A stretch of DNA of 58,364 bases from Eubacterium sp. CAG:251. Its GTDB lineage: Bacteria; Bacillota; Clostridia; Oscillospirales; Acutalibacteraceae. The stretch spans positions 1-58,364 of the forward strand of contig FR889150.1 in the NCBI GenBank assembly GCA_000436835.1, written 5' to 3'. Each line of letters begins with the position of its first letter. Position 1 is the first letter of the stretch. This document shows, in pieces, positions 7,498 through 15,916 of this stretch. The position numbers and the translations under genes are program-made. The notes beneath the pieces were generated by a model. It did no database searches, was not told the origin of the DNA, and saw only the letters and a program-made list of their open reading frames with translations.

Positions 7498-8103
7498 ATG
7501 AAAAAAGTTTCAACACTAATTATTATTGTATTAAGTATTGTGCTGATCTTTGTATTCGGATATGTAGGTTACGGTTCAACAATGATAAATATTGAAAACG
7601 AAAAATCAATTATAAATCATTTATCAAGTAACAAAAACAATCCTATAAATATTCTCGCCACTCAAAAATACGGAAACAGTTTTTTGATTGTATATACCGA
7701 TCCTGTCAAAACAAAAGAGAACAAGTATAGTTCTTATTTTTCCTGTTTCACAAAGCATAAGTTTTATAAAAACAGATATAAATATCAAGGCGGAACAACG
7801 GGAAAACAAACTGAAATAATGGCATCAGGAATAACACTTGATAACGAGATTGAACAAAACGGTACGGTTGTATATGCAATTGCTAATGTTGCTTCTGAAG
7901 AAACCAAATGCAGTATATTTGAGGCAGATAGCGAAACAGGCATTCCTATCAAAAGACTTGATGTAATTGATGTTTTGAAAGGTCAGCCGTATATTATCGT
8001 AAAGAAATACCAAATACAATCACCAAATAATATGTTGATTGCATACGATGGTGAAATTGAATTGAGTTTATTAACCGGAGAAGAAGAAAATGAGACGAAT
8101 TAA
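7498..8103 (+). CDS. Single-pass membrane protein, second of a tandem pair, 201 aa
   Basis: Paralogue of the gene at 6781, with the same signal-anchor layout and the shared blocks YGSTMI, NPINILATQKYGN, YTDPVK, KFYKNRY and KCSIFE. AGGAGAA precedes the ATG. The 117-base gap before it holds no gene. Its last 14 bases overlap the start of the second lipoprotein gene, so translation is probably coupled. Confidence 0.8.
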   Translation: MKKVSTLIIIVLSIVLIFVFGYVGYGSTMINIENEKSIINHLSSNKNNPINILATQKYGNSFLIVYTDPVKTKENKYSSYFSCFTKHKFYKNRYKYQGGTTGKQTEIMASGITLDNEIEQNGTVVYAIANVASEETKCSIFEADSETGIPIKRLDVIDVLKGQPYIIVKKYQIQSPNNMLIAYDGEIELSLLTGEEENETN

Positions 8104-9271
8104 AAAGATATTTGTGCTGTCAGCAATATTAATGATTTTTTCATTGATTTGTTCTTGCTCAACAAATCAAATAAAAACAAATGTCAATCAGGATTCAAAT
8201 AATTATATTGCAAATGAGGATTTTCAAAATTATATAAGTGAAATGTCATCTTTTGTTAAAGTAAAGGACGGATATTATTTTACAAGTGACGCTTTATTGT
8301 TTTATTACGATACTGAAAACAATCAGGCATACCCTGTTTGCAATAAAACGAATTGCACCCATTCTGATTCAAATTGCCAAGCATATTTGTCTCCTCTCAA
8401 ATTTTATCCTGAAATGAGCATGTATTATTATGATAATGCATTGTATCTATTAGGTCGAGAAAAAAAAGGTGCATCATCAGAAAGTGTTTATATTTATCAA
8501 ATATCCCTTGAAAATTTCAAGCAAAAAAAGGCTGCATATTTATTTGATAGTGCAAGTAGCATATCGGTGGTTTGTATAATTCACCGAGGATATGTATATT
8601 TTTCATACGATGGCGGAGAAATGGAAGAAACAAAAGCTACACTGTATCGAACAAAATTAGGAGAGCTTAGCAAAAATTCACCGGAAAAGATTTTTGAATT
8701 TAACGGTATAGGAGCATCTATCGCAAGATTAAGTGCTTATGGAAATAAGCTTTTCTTTAACACATCATCATATAGTGACTTGCAAGGGAACGGATATGAA
8801 ACTGTTCTAAATTGTATGGATATTCACACCTTAGAAAATAAAACCATTCCGCAACGTAAATATTCACATTTTGCAGATGAGGGAAAAGTTTATTATTTCA
8901 AAGATGAAAACACGGTAGCTTATTATGATTTAAGCAATCAAAAACATAAAATTTTTTGCAAAATTGATGGACCTTGCTACATATCTGCAGATGATAATTA
9001 TATTTATTTTGATAATTTGCAATCCATTATTGTGGGCAATAGCAAAGAAAGTGACAGAAAAATATTTGTTTATGACAAATCTGGCAAATATGTAACTGAA
9101 ATTACACCGAAAAATCCGAAAGATGACTGTTATTTCGGCGGTGATGATATGATGATATTTAAAGAAAATATTGACGGCGAAACAGCAGAGTCAGACGGTG
9201 CAAAGGGCTACTATGTACTTGACAAATCGCAGTTAAAATCTCCTGACAAACAATTTATTGATATGGAATAA
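8090..9271 (+). CDS. Propeller-like lipoprotein B, 393 aa
   Basis: Paralogue of the lipoprotein at 4862. The signal peptide ends in ICSC, with Cys23 the likely lipid site. The cluster C-x4-C-x-H-x4-C (CNKTNCTHSDSNC) and the blade-like blocks are conserved. The N-terminal 320 residues have diverged from lipoprotein A, but the last 72 are almost the same at DNA level. The full permease starts five bases after its stop codon. Anchored outside the membrane next to an ABC permease, it could be a sensing or substrate-capturing partner. Confidence 0.85.
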   Translation: MRRIKKIFVLSAILMIFSLICSCSTNQIKTNVNQDSNNYIANEDFQNYISEMSSFVKVKDGYYFTSDALLFYYDTENNQAYPVCNKTNCTHSDSNCQAYLSPLKFYPEMSMYYYDNALYLLGREKKGASSESVYIYQISLENFKQKKAAYLFDSASSISVVCIIHRGYVYFSYDGGEMEETKATLYRTKLGELSKNSPEKIFEFNGIGASIARLSAYGNKLFFNTSSYSDLQGNGYETVLNCMDIHTLENKTIPQRKYSHFADEGKVYYFKDENTVAYYDLSNQKHKIFCKIDGPCYISADDNYIYFDNLQSIIVGNSKESDRKIFVYDKSGKYVTEITPKNPKDDCYFGGDDMMIFKENIDGETAESDGAKGYYVLDKSQLKSPDKQFIDME

Positions 9272-9301
9272 TATTATGGAACTTATCAGAATATTTAAAA
9301 A
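9053..9301 (+). repeat. Near-identical 249-bp segment, copy 2
   Basis: Second copy of the 5837-6085 segment, covering the end of lipoprotein B and the first codons of the intact permease. Identity ends abruptly after the eighth permease codon. Confidence 0.85.
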
Positions 9302-11627
9302 CAAAAAATTTATTGCAGCAGTAATTACATTACTGCTGCTTAATTGCGTTTCTTTTTATATAACACAGCAAAAAAGCCTTAGTGATTTTGGCATTAATAT
9401 TGACACTTATTCGGCTACATTCAAGGATAATGCAGACATTTTTACCGAAGTCGACAAGAAGTCAATCATTGAAAAAAGCAATAAATTTGAAATTCTGAAA
9501 AGCTTTGCCGATAATAGCGAGGATAAAGCACAGCAAATTAAAGAATATCCTGATTTGTATCAGGAATATAAAAACAGTAATTATTCCTATGAAGAGCTTG
9601 CGGCACAAGCTGAGTTTTATTCTCATTTTGCGTATCAGCTTGAATATCAAAACGATTACCCTGCATACATAAAATCAATTCTTAAAAATGCTCAAAATTT
9701 ATCATCAAAAAAGCTGTTTTCAAACAAAACTTCATATTCATATAAATCAATTCAAAAATCGGCAAATGATTTTTCAAAAAATAAAAATATCAAACTGTCT
9801 TTAGTTAATGATTTGCCTGTAAGTGCTGTTTTGAATTATCAAATCGGCGACTTCATTTTGATTTTAATTTGCGTGTTTATGGCAATATCTTTTGTGTCAG
9901 AAAAAAATGTTAATCTTTTGATCAATACCTGCAAAAACGGAAGACGGATATTGAAAATGAAGCAGCTTCCTATTTTGATTTTGTTTTCACTTTTCTTCTC
10001 TTTTGCAATTTATATATCCGAAATGCTCATATCTTTAAAGATATATGATGCTCCGATGAATTTATATGCTTTGATACAATCGACAGATATATTTTCCGAC
10101 TGTATTTTACATATTAATTTTTTACAGTTATTTGCAATTCATATTTTATTTAAAGCAATTATCGCAAGTATGATTGCACTTGCAATATGGCTGTTCATTT
10201 CGCTTAGCAGCAATATTATTCTCGTAAGCGCAATTGCAGGTGTGATTACGTCGATTGAGCTGTTGCTTTACAAGAACATTTCTGCACAAAGTAATTTGTC
10301 AATTTTAAAGACTTTTAATATATTTTCACTTTTTGATTACAGAAGTATATCAGAATATAACTTAGTTTCCGTTTTTTCAAAACCTGTAAGAGCGGAAAAA
10401 GCTGTGTGGATAATTGTACTGTTAGTTATTTTTATTATATCGGCATTAATTTTAATAAGTGCAAATCGAAATTATCCTATAAAGTCGCCTAAAAAGGCTT
10501 TCAGAGTATTACACGTTCTTTTTGACAAATTATCCGAATTTTATGCAAAGCTTCAAAGTGTTATCTATGCAGGAAGATTTGAAACATTTAAAATAATGCA
10601 TATCGGAAAAGGGCTTTTAGTAGTTATTGCCTTTCTCCTGATAATCGGATTTAATTTCAATACAAATCCTCTTGTTTTTTCGTCAACCGAGGCCTTTTTA
10701 AATGATTATTATGAAGAATACGGCGGCGAGCTTAGTGAAAATGTTTATAAAAATATTGAAAAAATGCGTTCTGAAGCAGATGCCGTTGAAAGCGAATACA
10801 ATTTCAAGAGTGAGCAATATGCAAGCGGTGAAATTTCACTTGAGGAATACGAGCTTGCAGCAGCAAAGAACGAAGCGTATGATACACAGAGAAAAGCTGT
10901 TGATAAATTGACGGAGCAAATTGACAGAATAGAATCACTTTCCCAAAAAGGGATTAAACCTGTGCTTGTTAATGAACTCGGGTATAATAATTTGTTTTAC
11001 AGTCAAAGCAATCAAACACAAATCTTAATTTTGATATGTGCTGTTGTCATCTTGTTTTCATCTGTCTTTTCCATTGAAAAAGGCTCAAATATGCTCATAC
11101 TCAATCATTGCTCAAAAAACGGCAGGAAGCAGTTATATTTTAAAAAGATATTTACTGTTATTCCCAAAACCTTTATATTAACTTTAGTATCTTATTTATC
11201 ATTGATTTTACAAAATAATTATCTTTATAAGCTTGGCAATATGAATGCGAATATACATAATTTGGAATGTTTACAGGAGATTAATTTAAACCTTTCAATA
11301 GCAGAATATGTAATTCTCAATTTTATATTTGAATTTATATTTGTAACAGTCGTTGGTTTAATTATCACTTCCCTCTCCGCATTTATGCCGCAGCTTGCAG
11401 TAATCATTATATCTGCTTGTTTGTTTATACTGCCGAGTGCACTTTATATGATAGATATTTATTCGGCAAAAGAAATATCAGCATCATATCTGCTTAATTT
11501 TAATGCACTGATTTTAGATAAAGGCATCAGTATCGGAAGTTTCATTATGCATTATGCTTTAATCGTATTTTGCATTGTAATGCTTGTTTTATCTAACAGA
11601 AAATGGTGTTTAACTAAGGAAAGATAG
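9276..11627 (+). CDS. ABC transporter permease with two tandem halves, 783 aa
   Basis: Integral membrane subunit for the ATPase encoded two bases downstream. Each half starts with one transmembrane helix and a long extracytoplasmic region, then four or five helices, in the style of ABC-2 permeases. The first half ends near residue 400. The second begins around 440 and contains a charged coiled-coil-like stretch (about 480-555). The ATG at 9276 is used because its product begins MELIRIFK, as in the remnant at 6060. The role, export of or protection against the small secreted proteins, is inferred from neighbours. Confidence 0.85.
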   Translation: MELIRIFKNKKFIAAVITLLLLNCVSFYITQQKSLSDFGINIDTYSATFKDNADIFTEVDKKSIIEKSNKFEILKSFADNSEDKAQQIKEYPDLYQEYKNSNYSYEELAAQAEFYSHFAYQLEYQNDYPAYIKSILKNAQNLSSKKLFSNKTSYSYKSIQKSANDFSKNKNIKLSLVNDLPVSAVLNYQIGDFILILICVFMAISFVSEKNVNLLINTCKNGRRILKMKQLPILILFSLFFSFAIYISEMLISLKIYDAPMNLYALIQSTDIFSDCILHINFLQLFAIHILFKAIIASMIALAIWLFISLSSNIILVSAIAGVITSIELLLYKNISAQSNLSILKTFNIFSLFDYRSISEYNLVSVFSKPVRAEKAVWIIVLLVIFIISALILISANRNYPIKSPKKAFRVLHVLFDKLSEFYAKLQSVIYAGRFETFKIMHIGKGLLVVIAFLLIIGFNFNTNPLVFSSTEAFLNDYYEEYGGELSENVYKNIEKMRSEADAVESEYNFKSEQYASGEISLEEYELAAAKNEAYDTQRKAVDKLTEQIDRIESLSQKGIKPVLVNELGYNNLFYSQSNQTQILILICAVVILFSSVFSIEKGSNMLILNHCSKNGRKQLYFKKIFTVIPKTFILTLVSYLSLILQNNYLYKLGNMNANIHNLECLQEINLNLSIAEYVILNFIFEFIFVTVVGLIITSLSAFMPQLAVIIISACLFILPSALYMIDIYSAKEISASYLLNFNALILDKGISIGSFIMHYALIVFCIVMLVLSNRKWCLTKER

Positions 11628-11629
11628 CT

Positions 11630-12493
11630 ATGAAAATTGAAATTAAAAATCTTACAAAAATATATGGAAATAATAAGGCTGTAAATGACCTGACGCTTAC
11701 TTTAAACGACGGAATATATGGCATACTCGGTCCAAACGGCTCAGGTAAAACCACTCTGATAAATCTTCTGACCGACAATGTAAAAAGGACGTCGGGTGAA
11801 ATTTTGATTAACAACAAGGATATAGTATCCTTAGGTGCAAAGTATCGTGATTTAATAGGATATATGCCGCAACAACAAGCACTGTATAATGATTTCAGCG
11901 CATATATGTATTTGAAATATATGTGTACTGTTAAAGGCATAAAGCACAATAACGAGCTTATTAGTGACATACTGAAAAAGGTTAATCTGTATGATGTGCG
12001 AAATGCAAAAGCGGGCAGTTTTTCAGGCGGAATGAAACAGAGGCTGCTGTTTGCACAAGCCTTGCTTAATGACCCAAAAATACTTATTCTTGATGAGCCG
12101 ACTGCAGGACTTGACCCAAAGGAAAGAATTAATTTTCGCAATATGCTTGCCGAGCTCTCAAAGGATAAAATTATTCTTCTTGCAACACATATTGTGTCTG
12201 ATATTGAGTGCATTGCAGATGAAGTTATACTGCTTAAAAAAGGTAATCTTGTAAAAAAAGATACGCCTGAAGCTCTGATGAAAAGTGTATCTGATAAGGT
12301 ATTTGAAATCAGAGGCACAAAGGAAGAACTGTTAGCTCTTCAGCATAATGTCGGACTTGGCAATATTATTCATGACCAAAACGGTATCTCTCTGAGAATT
12401 GTAACTGATAAACCTCATTACAGTTATATTCCTGTTAAGGATAATATTTCTCTTGAAGATGTTTATTTGTATTATTTTGAATATTTAAAATAA
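11630..12493 (+). CDS. ABC transporter ATP-binding protein, 287 aa
   Basis: Cytoplasmic ATPase energising the permease at 9276. It has Walker A GPNGSGKTT (residues 34-42), Q-loop PQQQALYND, signature FSGGMKQRL near 131, Walker B ILILDEP with Asp155 and Glu156, and switch His in LLATHIVSD. The C-terminal 80 residues follow the layout of CcmA-like, drug- or bacteriocin-type exporters. It is translated two bases after the permease stop. The gene closes the module. Confidence 0.93.
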   Translation: MKIEIKNLTKIYGNNKAVNDLTLTLNDGIYGILGPNGSGKTTLINLLTDNVKRTSGEILINNKDIVSLGAKYRDLIGYMPQQQALYNDFSAYMYLKYMCTVKGIKHNNELISDILKKVNLYDVRNAKAGSFSGGMKQRLLFAQALLNDPKILILDEPTAGLDPKERINFRNMLAELSKDKIILLATHIVSDIECIADEVILLKKGNLVKKDTPEALMKSVSDKVFEIRGTKEELLALQHNVGLGNIIHDQNGISLRIVTDKPHYSYIPVKDNISLEDVYLYYFEYLK

Positions 12494-12612
12494 TAATTTT
12501 TTGATGAAAGGAAAATAAAAAACAAAAATCACATTCTTGTAATTACAATAAATTTCTAGAAGAATATAAAACGTTATCAAAGGAAGAATTAATAAAAAAA
12601 GAGCAATGCGAA

Positions 12613-12918
12613 ATGTATGAATACAATATAAACAAGCCCCTTCCTAATAATATCATTTCAATTCTTTCGGTAATAATATCGGTTTTTACTTTAGCTGTTT
12701 CTGCTTTGAAAGATTTAAAGACGTCATGGTTTATTGCTATGATAGTTATAAGTATTATTGCCTTAATATTAATCTTAGTTGTTTTTGGCATTAGCTTATA
12801 TTGTACAATTAATAGCAATAAAAAATCCAGAGTTCAATATGCAGAATATGAATTAAAAAAATCAATAATTGACAATTTGTTAGATGAAATTGAAAAGAAT
12901 GAAACTCCTCAAAATTAA
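12613..12918 (+). CDS. Two-helix membrane protein, 101 aa, start uncertain
   Basis: Unrecognised. Two hydrophobic helices lie at about residues 15-35 and 42-66, followed by a charged C-terminal helix. The same frame is open for about 38 codons upstream and looks coding (NKFLEEYKTLSKEEL), but it contains no ATG, GTG or TTG start. The gene may have lost its beginning or use a rare start. No ribosome binding site precedes the ATG at 12613. It lies between the ABC genes and the mobile-element remnant. Confidence 0.55.
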   Translation: MYEYNINKPLPNNIISILSVIISVFTLAVSALKDLKTSWFIAMIVISIIALILILVVFGISLYCTINSNKKSRVQYAEYELKKSIIDNLLDEIEKNETPQN

Positions 12919-12925
12919 ATTTTAT

Positions 12926-12954
12926 TTGACATACCAAAAAATTTCTGCTAATAT
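12926..12954 (+). promoter_or_regulatory. Sigma-A-type promoter of the element leader
   Basis: TTGACA (12926-12931), 17 bases, TAATAT (12949-12954). The predicted start is near 12961, directly before the structured leader. Confidence 0.65.
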
Positions 12955-12960
12955 AAGTTA

Positions 12961-13045
12961 CACAATTAAATAACGATAACAGACAGGAAAAAGGCAGTAG
13001 CCTAAACCCACGGTAGGTTAAAATACCGTTATCCTCATTTTTTGT
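12961..13045 (+). promoter_or_regulatory. Structured leader with mutually exclusive helices
   Basis: GATAAC (12975-12980) can pair with GTTATC (13028-13033), closing a domain. Alternatively ACGGTA (13010-13015) pairs with TACCGT (13024-13029) just before a T tract (13038-13043). The two pairings share bases, as in attenuators. A short CCTA/TAGG helix is also possible inside. The ligand or trigger is unknown. Confidence 0.45.
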
Positions 13046-13093
13046 TTTGGTTTGTTCGTTGGGGATAAATTAACAAACCCGTCTTTGAATATC

Positions 13094-13170
13094 AAAGCCG
13101 TTACATAGAAATCAATTTAAGCGAAAGCAATGCTTTCGTTTGTTTTGGTATCTGTGTAACGGCTTTTTTA
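13094..13170 (+). terminator. Long hairpin terminator
   Basis: AAAGCCGTTACA (13094-13105) pairs with TGTAACGGCTTT (13155-13166), enclosing a second hairpin (CGAAAGCA/TGCTTTCG), and ends in six Ts. Confidence 0.75.
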
Positions 13171-13199
13171 TGTTTTGTTTAATTAAAGCCTTTCATATT

Positions 13200-13432
13200 A
13201 ACTAATAAAATGAGGATACTTTCTCAGCCCTCTGCAAGAGCCCACGACATCTTTGCAATCGTAAGATTGAAAGTGTCATAGTGGGTTACACACTTTCGAG
13301 TAAAGTGGAGTGTCATAAGAACCTGCCTGCGGCAGAACCTTGGCGGCGTGGCTTCGCCACTGGCTAATGCGGGTTACGCACTTTGAAAAAGTTGCGAAGT
13401 TTGGAAAGTATCACAAATGAAAGGAGGCAATT
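13200..13432. other. Noncoding, oriT-like segment of the mobile element
   Basis: No gene is seen here. It contains imperfect direct copies of GGGTTACACACTTT (13284 and, with G for A, about 13371) and small hairpins (CTGCC-TGC-GGCAG; GTGGC-TTC-GCCAC). It lies directly upstream of a relaxase fragment, where MobV-type elements keep their transfer origin. The oriT role is inferred from position only. Confidence 0.4.
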
Positions 13433-14044
13433 ATGCCAAAGATGAATTACACCGTGGCAAGAGTACAAACCCGAACAAGAGACAGTATCGGTAAGTACGA
13501 ACGCCACAACGAACGAAAAAACGAATACTATCAAAACACAAATGTTGATTTGAGCCAAACGCATAATAATGTGCATTTCAAGTCTTGTGGTGATATGACA
13601 TACAACGAGTATCTTGATAAACTTGTTGCAGAAGGAAAAGTATCTTTGCGAGGGCTGAAAAAGGACGCAAAGGTGTTTGACGAAATGATACTTGATGTGA
13701 ACACCGACTATTTTGAAGAGCACGGCGGATATGAATTTGCAAAAGAATTTTATGCCGAGGCATATCGGTTTGCCCAAAAGGTTTACGGCGAAGAGAATAT
13801 CATATCGGCTGTTATGCACGCAGATGAATTGAATCTTGTAATGTCCGACGCTTTTTACAGACCTATCTATCACTACCATTTGCACATAGTCGCTTTGATT
13901 TGGTTTAAAAAGAATATGTACTTAAAGCCTCTTAACTTCATCAAGGAGATAGACAACACTACTTATGCAGTAAGAACATACTTCAATAGCAATACAAACG
14001 AAAACATAACCGAAAAGGTAGAAAGAATAATTTTAAAAAGATAA
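13433..14044 (+). CDS. MobV/Pre relaxase fragment fused to a TnpW-like peptide, 203 aa
   Basis: Residues 1-156 are the N-terminus of a plasmid mobilisation relaxase: YTVARVQTRT, KYERHNERKN, SLRGLKKDAKVFDEMI, HADE and the metal-binding triad region YHYHLHIVAL. Full relaxases continue for about 200 more residues. Here the frame instead runs into a 42-residue segment starting at Met162 (13916) that reads IDNTTYAVRTYFNSNTNENI, similar to TnpW peptides found beside Tn4451-type recombinases. The simplest explanation is an internal deletion joining the two genes in frame. Mobilisation activity is probably lost. Confidence 0.75.
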   Translation: MPKMNYTVARVQTRTRDSIGKYERHNERKNEYYQNTNVDLSQTHNNVHFKSCGDMTYNEYLDKLVAEGKVSLRGLKKDAKVFDEMILDVNTDYFEEHGGYEFAKEFYAEAYRFAQKVYGEENIISAVMHADELNLVMSDAFYRPIYHYHLHIVALIWFKKNMYLKPLNFIKEIDNTTYAVRTYFNSNTNENITEKVERIILKR

Positions 14045-14145
14045 GAAATCCAAAAATCAACACTTTAAAGTGTTGAAGTATAAGCCGAGATATGATATAT
14101 TAAGTTTACCTACAATTTATCATATCCGGCTGAGAAAGGAGAATT

Positions 14146-15810
14146 ATGAATAAACAACCGGATAAAATCACAGCCTTGTATTGCCGTCTGTCCCGTGATG
14201 ATGAGCAAGACGGAATATCGGGCAGTATAAAGAATCAGCAAGCTATCCTTGAAAAGTATGCAAAGGATAACGGCTTTAAAAACACAAGAGTATTTGTTGA
14301 CGACGGATGGTCGGGCACAAATTTTGCAAGACCAGCCTTTACCGAGATAATGGAGCTTGCAAATCAAGGTAAAATCGGAACACTGATTGTCAAAGACCAT
14401 TCAAGGCTTGGTCGTAACCGTTTGATTGTCGGTCAACTGTTGGAGGAAGGCTTTGACGAGTTAGGCATCAGATATATTGCAATAATGGATAATATCGACA
14501 CGGCTAACGGATTAAGTGACCTTGTTCCTATGCAAGACCTCTTTAACGAATGGCACGCCAAAAACACAAGTCAAAAGGTACGCAATGTATTTAAGAACAA
14601 AGGCATGTCAGGCGTACCTTTAACTACCAACCCACCTTTCGGATATGAAAAAAATCCAAACGCTAAAAACGAATGGATTATTGATGAAGATGCGGCAAAA
14701 ACAGTCAAAAGAATATTTGATTTATGTGTTAAAGGTTACGGACCGTCGCAAATTGCGAAAAAATTAAAAGCCGACAAGGTTTTAACTCCGACAGAATATT
14801 GGATAAGCATAGGCAGGAAATGCTCTAAGCCACCAACAGTTCCGTTTGGTTGGTGTTCGGCAACAGTTGCCGATATTCTTGCCAAACAAGAATACTGTGG
14901 AGATACGGTGAATTTCCGAAGTACAACAAAATCATTCAAGAACAAAAAGAAAATCGAAAGACTTCAATCTGAGTGGCAGATATTTAAAAATACACACCCT
15001 GCCATTATTGAGCGAGAAGTATTCGATTTAGTTCAGGAATTACGCAAGCATCGCCGCAGACCTACAAGAAGCGGAATAGTCAGTCCGTTTTCAGGACTTC
15101 TATACTGTGCCGATTGTGGAGAAAAGCTTTATTACAGTGTTACCAACAATTACAAACGGGAACAAGCCTATTTCTTCTGCTCGTCTTATCGCAAAAATTC
15201 CGATGTATGTTCTGCTCACTATATCCGAGAAAAAGTAGTTGAGCGACTTGTTTTAGAGAGTATGCAAAGAATACTTTTGAATATTCAGGCATTTGAAAAG
15301 GAATTTGCACGCAAGCAAATGGATTGTTACCAAGACGACAAGAAAAGAGAACTTGTCGCCAAACGAAAAGAGTTAAGCAAGCTCAAGCAGCGTACAGACG
15401 AGATAGACAATTTAATACAACGGCTTTATGAAGATAATGTAAGCGGTAAAATATCCGATGAGCGTTATGCAACCTTATCAATTTCATATGAAGAAGAACA
15501 AAAGCAGATTAAAGCTGAAATACCAAAGCTTGAATCCTTTCTTTCATCTGAAACCGATAAGTCGGAAAACTTACAAAAATTCATCAATAAAGTCAAGCAG
15601 ATTACGGAGTTAAAGGAACTCACACCGGAACTCATTCACGAATTTATTGACAAAATCGTAGTCTATGCACCAAGATACCTTAATTCAAAACGAGTACAAG
15701 TTATCAACATTTACTACAACGGTGTAGGCATACTCAGAGAGCTTACACCCGAAGAAATGGAAAATGCGTTTCAACAACACCTGTCAAAACGCAAACAAAA
15801 AACGGCATAG
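14146..15810 (+). CDS. Large serine recombinase (TnpX/TndX type), 554 aa
   Basis: Site-specific recombinase that cuts and joins DNA through a phosphoserine link. The resolvase domain (1-160) has catalytic Ser16 in YCRLSRDDE and the arginine motif DHSRLGRNR. The recombinase domain follows (about 175-300), then a zinc-ribbon (LLYCADCGEKL, then a second Cys pair in FFCSSYRKNSDVC), a coiled coil (about 390-470) and a DUF4368-like tail. The length is normal for the family and the frame is intact, so it may still be active. AAAGGAG precedes the ATG. Excision of the remnant is conceivable. Confidence 0.93.
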   Translation: MNKQPDKITALYCRLSRDDEQDGISGSIKNQQAILEKYAKDNGFKNTRVFVDDGWSGTNFARPAFTEIMELANQGKIGTLIVKDHSRLGRNRLIVGQLLEEGFDELGIRYIAIMDNIDTANGLSDLVPMQDLFNEWHAKNTSQKVRNVFKNKGMSGVPLTTNPPFGYEKNPNAKNEWIIDEDAAKTVKRIFDLCVKGYGPSQIAKKLKADKVLTPTEYWISIGRKCSKPPTVPFGWCSATVADILAKQEYCGDTVNFRSTTKSFKNKKKIERLQSEWQIFKNTHPAIIEREVFDLVQELRKHRRRPTRSGIVSPFSGLLYCADCGEKLYYSVTNNYKREQAYFFCSSYRKNSDVCSAHYIREKVVERLVLESMQRILLNIQAFEKEFARKQMDCYQDDKKRELVAKRKELSKLKQRTDEIDNLIQRLYEDNVSGKISDERYATLSISYEEEQKQIKAEIPKLESFLSSETDKSENLQKFINKVKQITELKELTPELIHEFIDKIVVYAPRYLNSKRVQVINIYYNGVGILRELTPEEMENAFQQHLSKRKQKTA

Positions 15811-15865
15811 CAAACGCTACACCGTTAAAAATTTAATACTTATTTTAAATTACAAAAGACATCCA

Positions 15866-15899
15866 TTGGGACACACCTTCCTTACGAAGGGTGCCCCAA
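15866..15899 (-). terminator. Probable stem-loop downstream of ssrA
   Basis: On the minus strand TTGGGGCACCCTTC pairs imperfectly with GAAGGTGTGTCCCAA 18 bases after the tmRNA 3' end. The T tract is poor, so termination here is uncertain. Confidence 0.45.
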
Positions 15900-15916
15900 G
15901 GGTACTCTTTTATTTT

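Larger units (their letters stand above)
12926..15830. mobile_element. Remnant of a mobilizable transposon next to ssrA
   Basis: Between the accessory module and the tmRNA gene lie a promoter and structured leader, a terminator, a GC-richer repeat-bearing noncoding segment, a relaxase/TnpW fusion and a large serine recombinase. This is the gene set of Tn4451-type mobilizable transposons with most cargo deleted. Exact ends are not visible, and the limits given are the outermost recognised parts. Confidence 0.65.

Noticed and set aside
12990..13020. Resemblance of GCCTAAACC...GGTAGGT to part of the c-di-GMP-I riboswitch
   Set aside because: Only one short arm matches. The CAAAG core, the second hairpin and the outer helix of that riboswitch are missing.
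13364..13885. Long minus-strand frame opposite the relaxase fragment
   Set aside because: It is the complement of the relaxase coding frame and has no family features or ribosome binding site.
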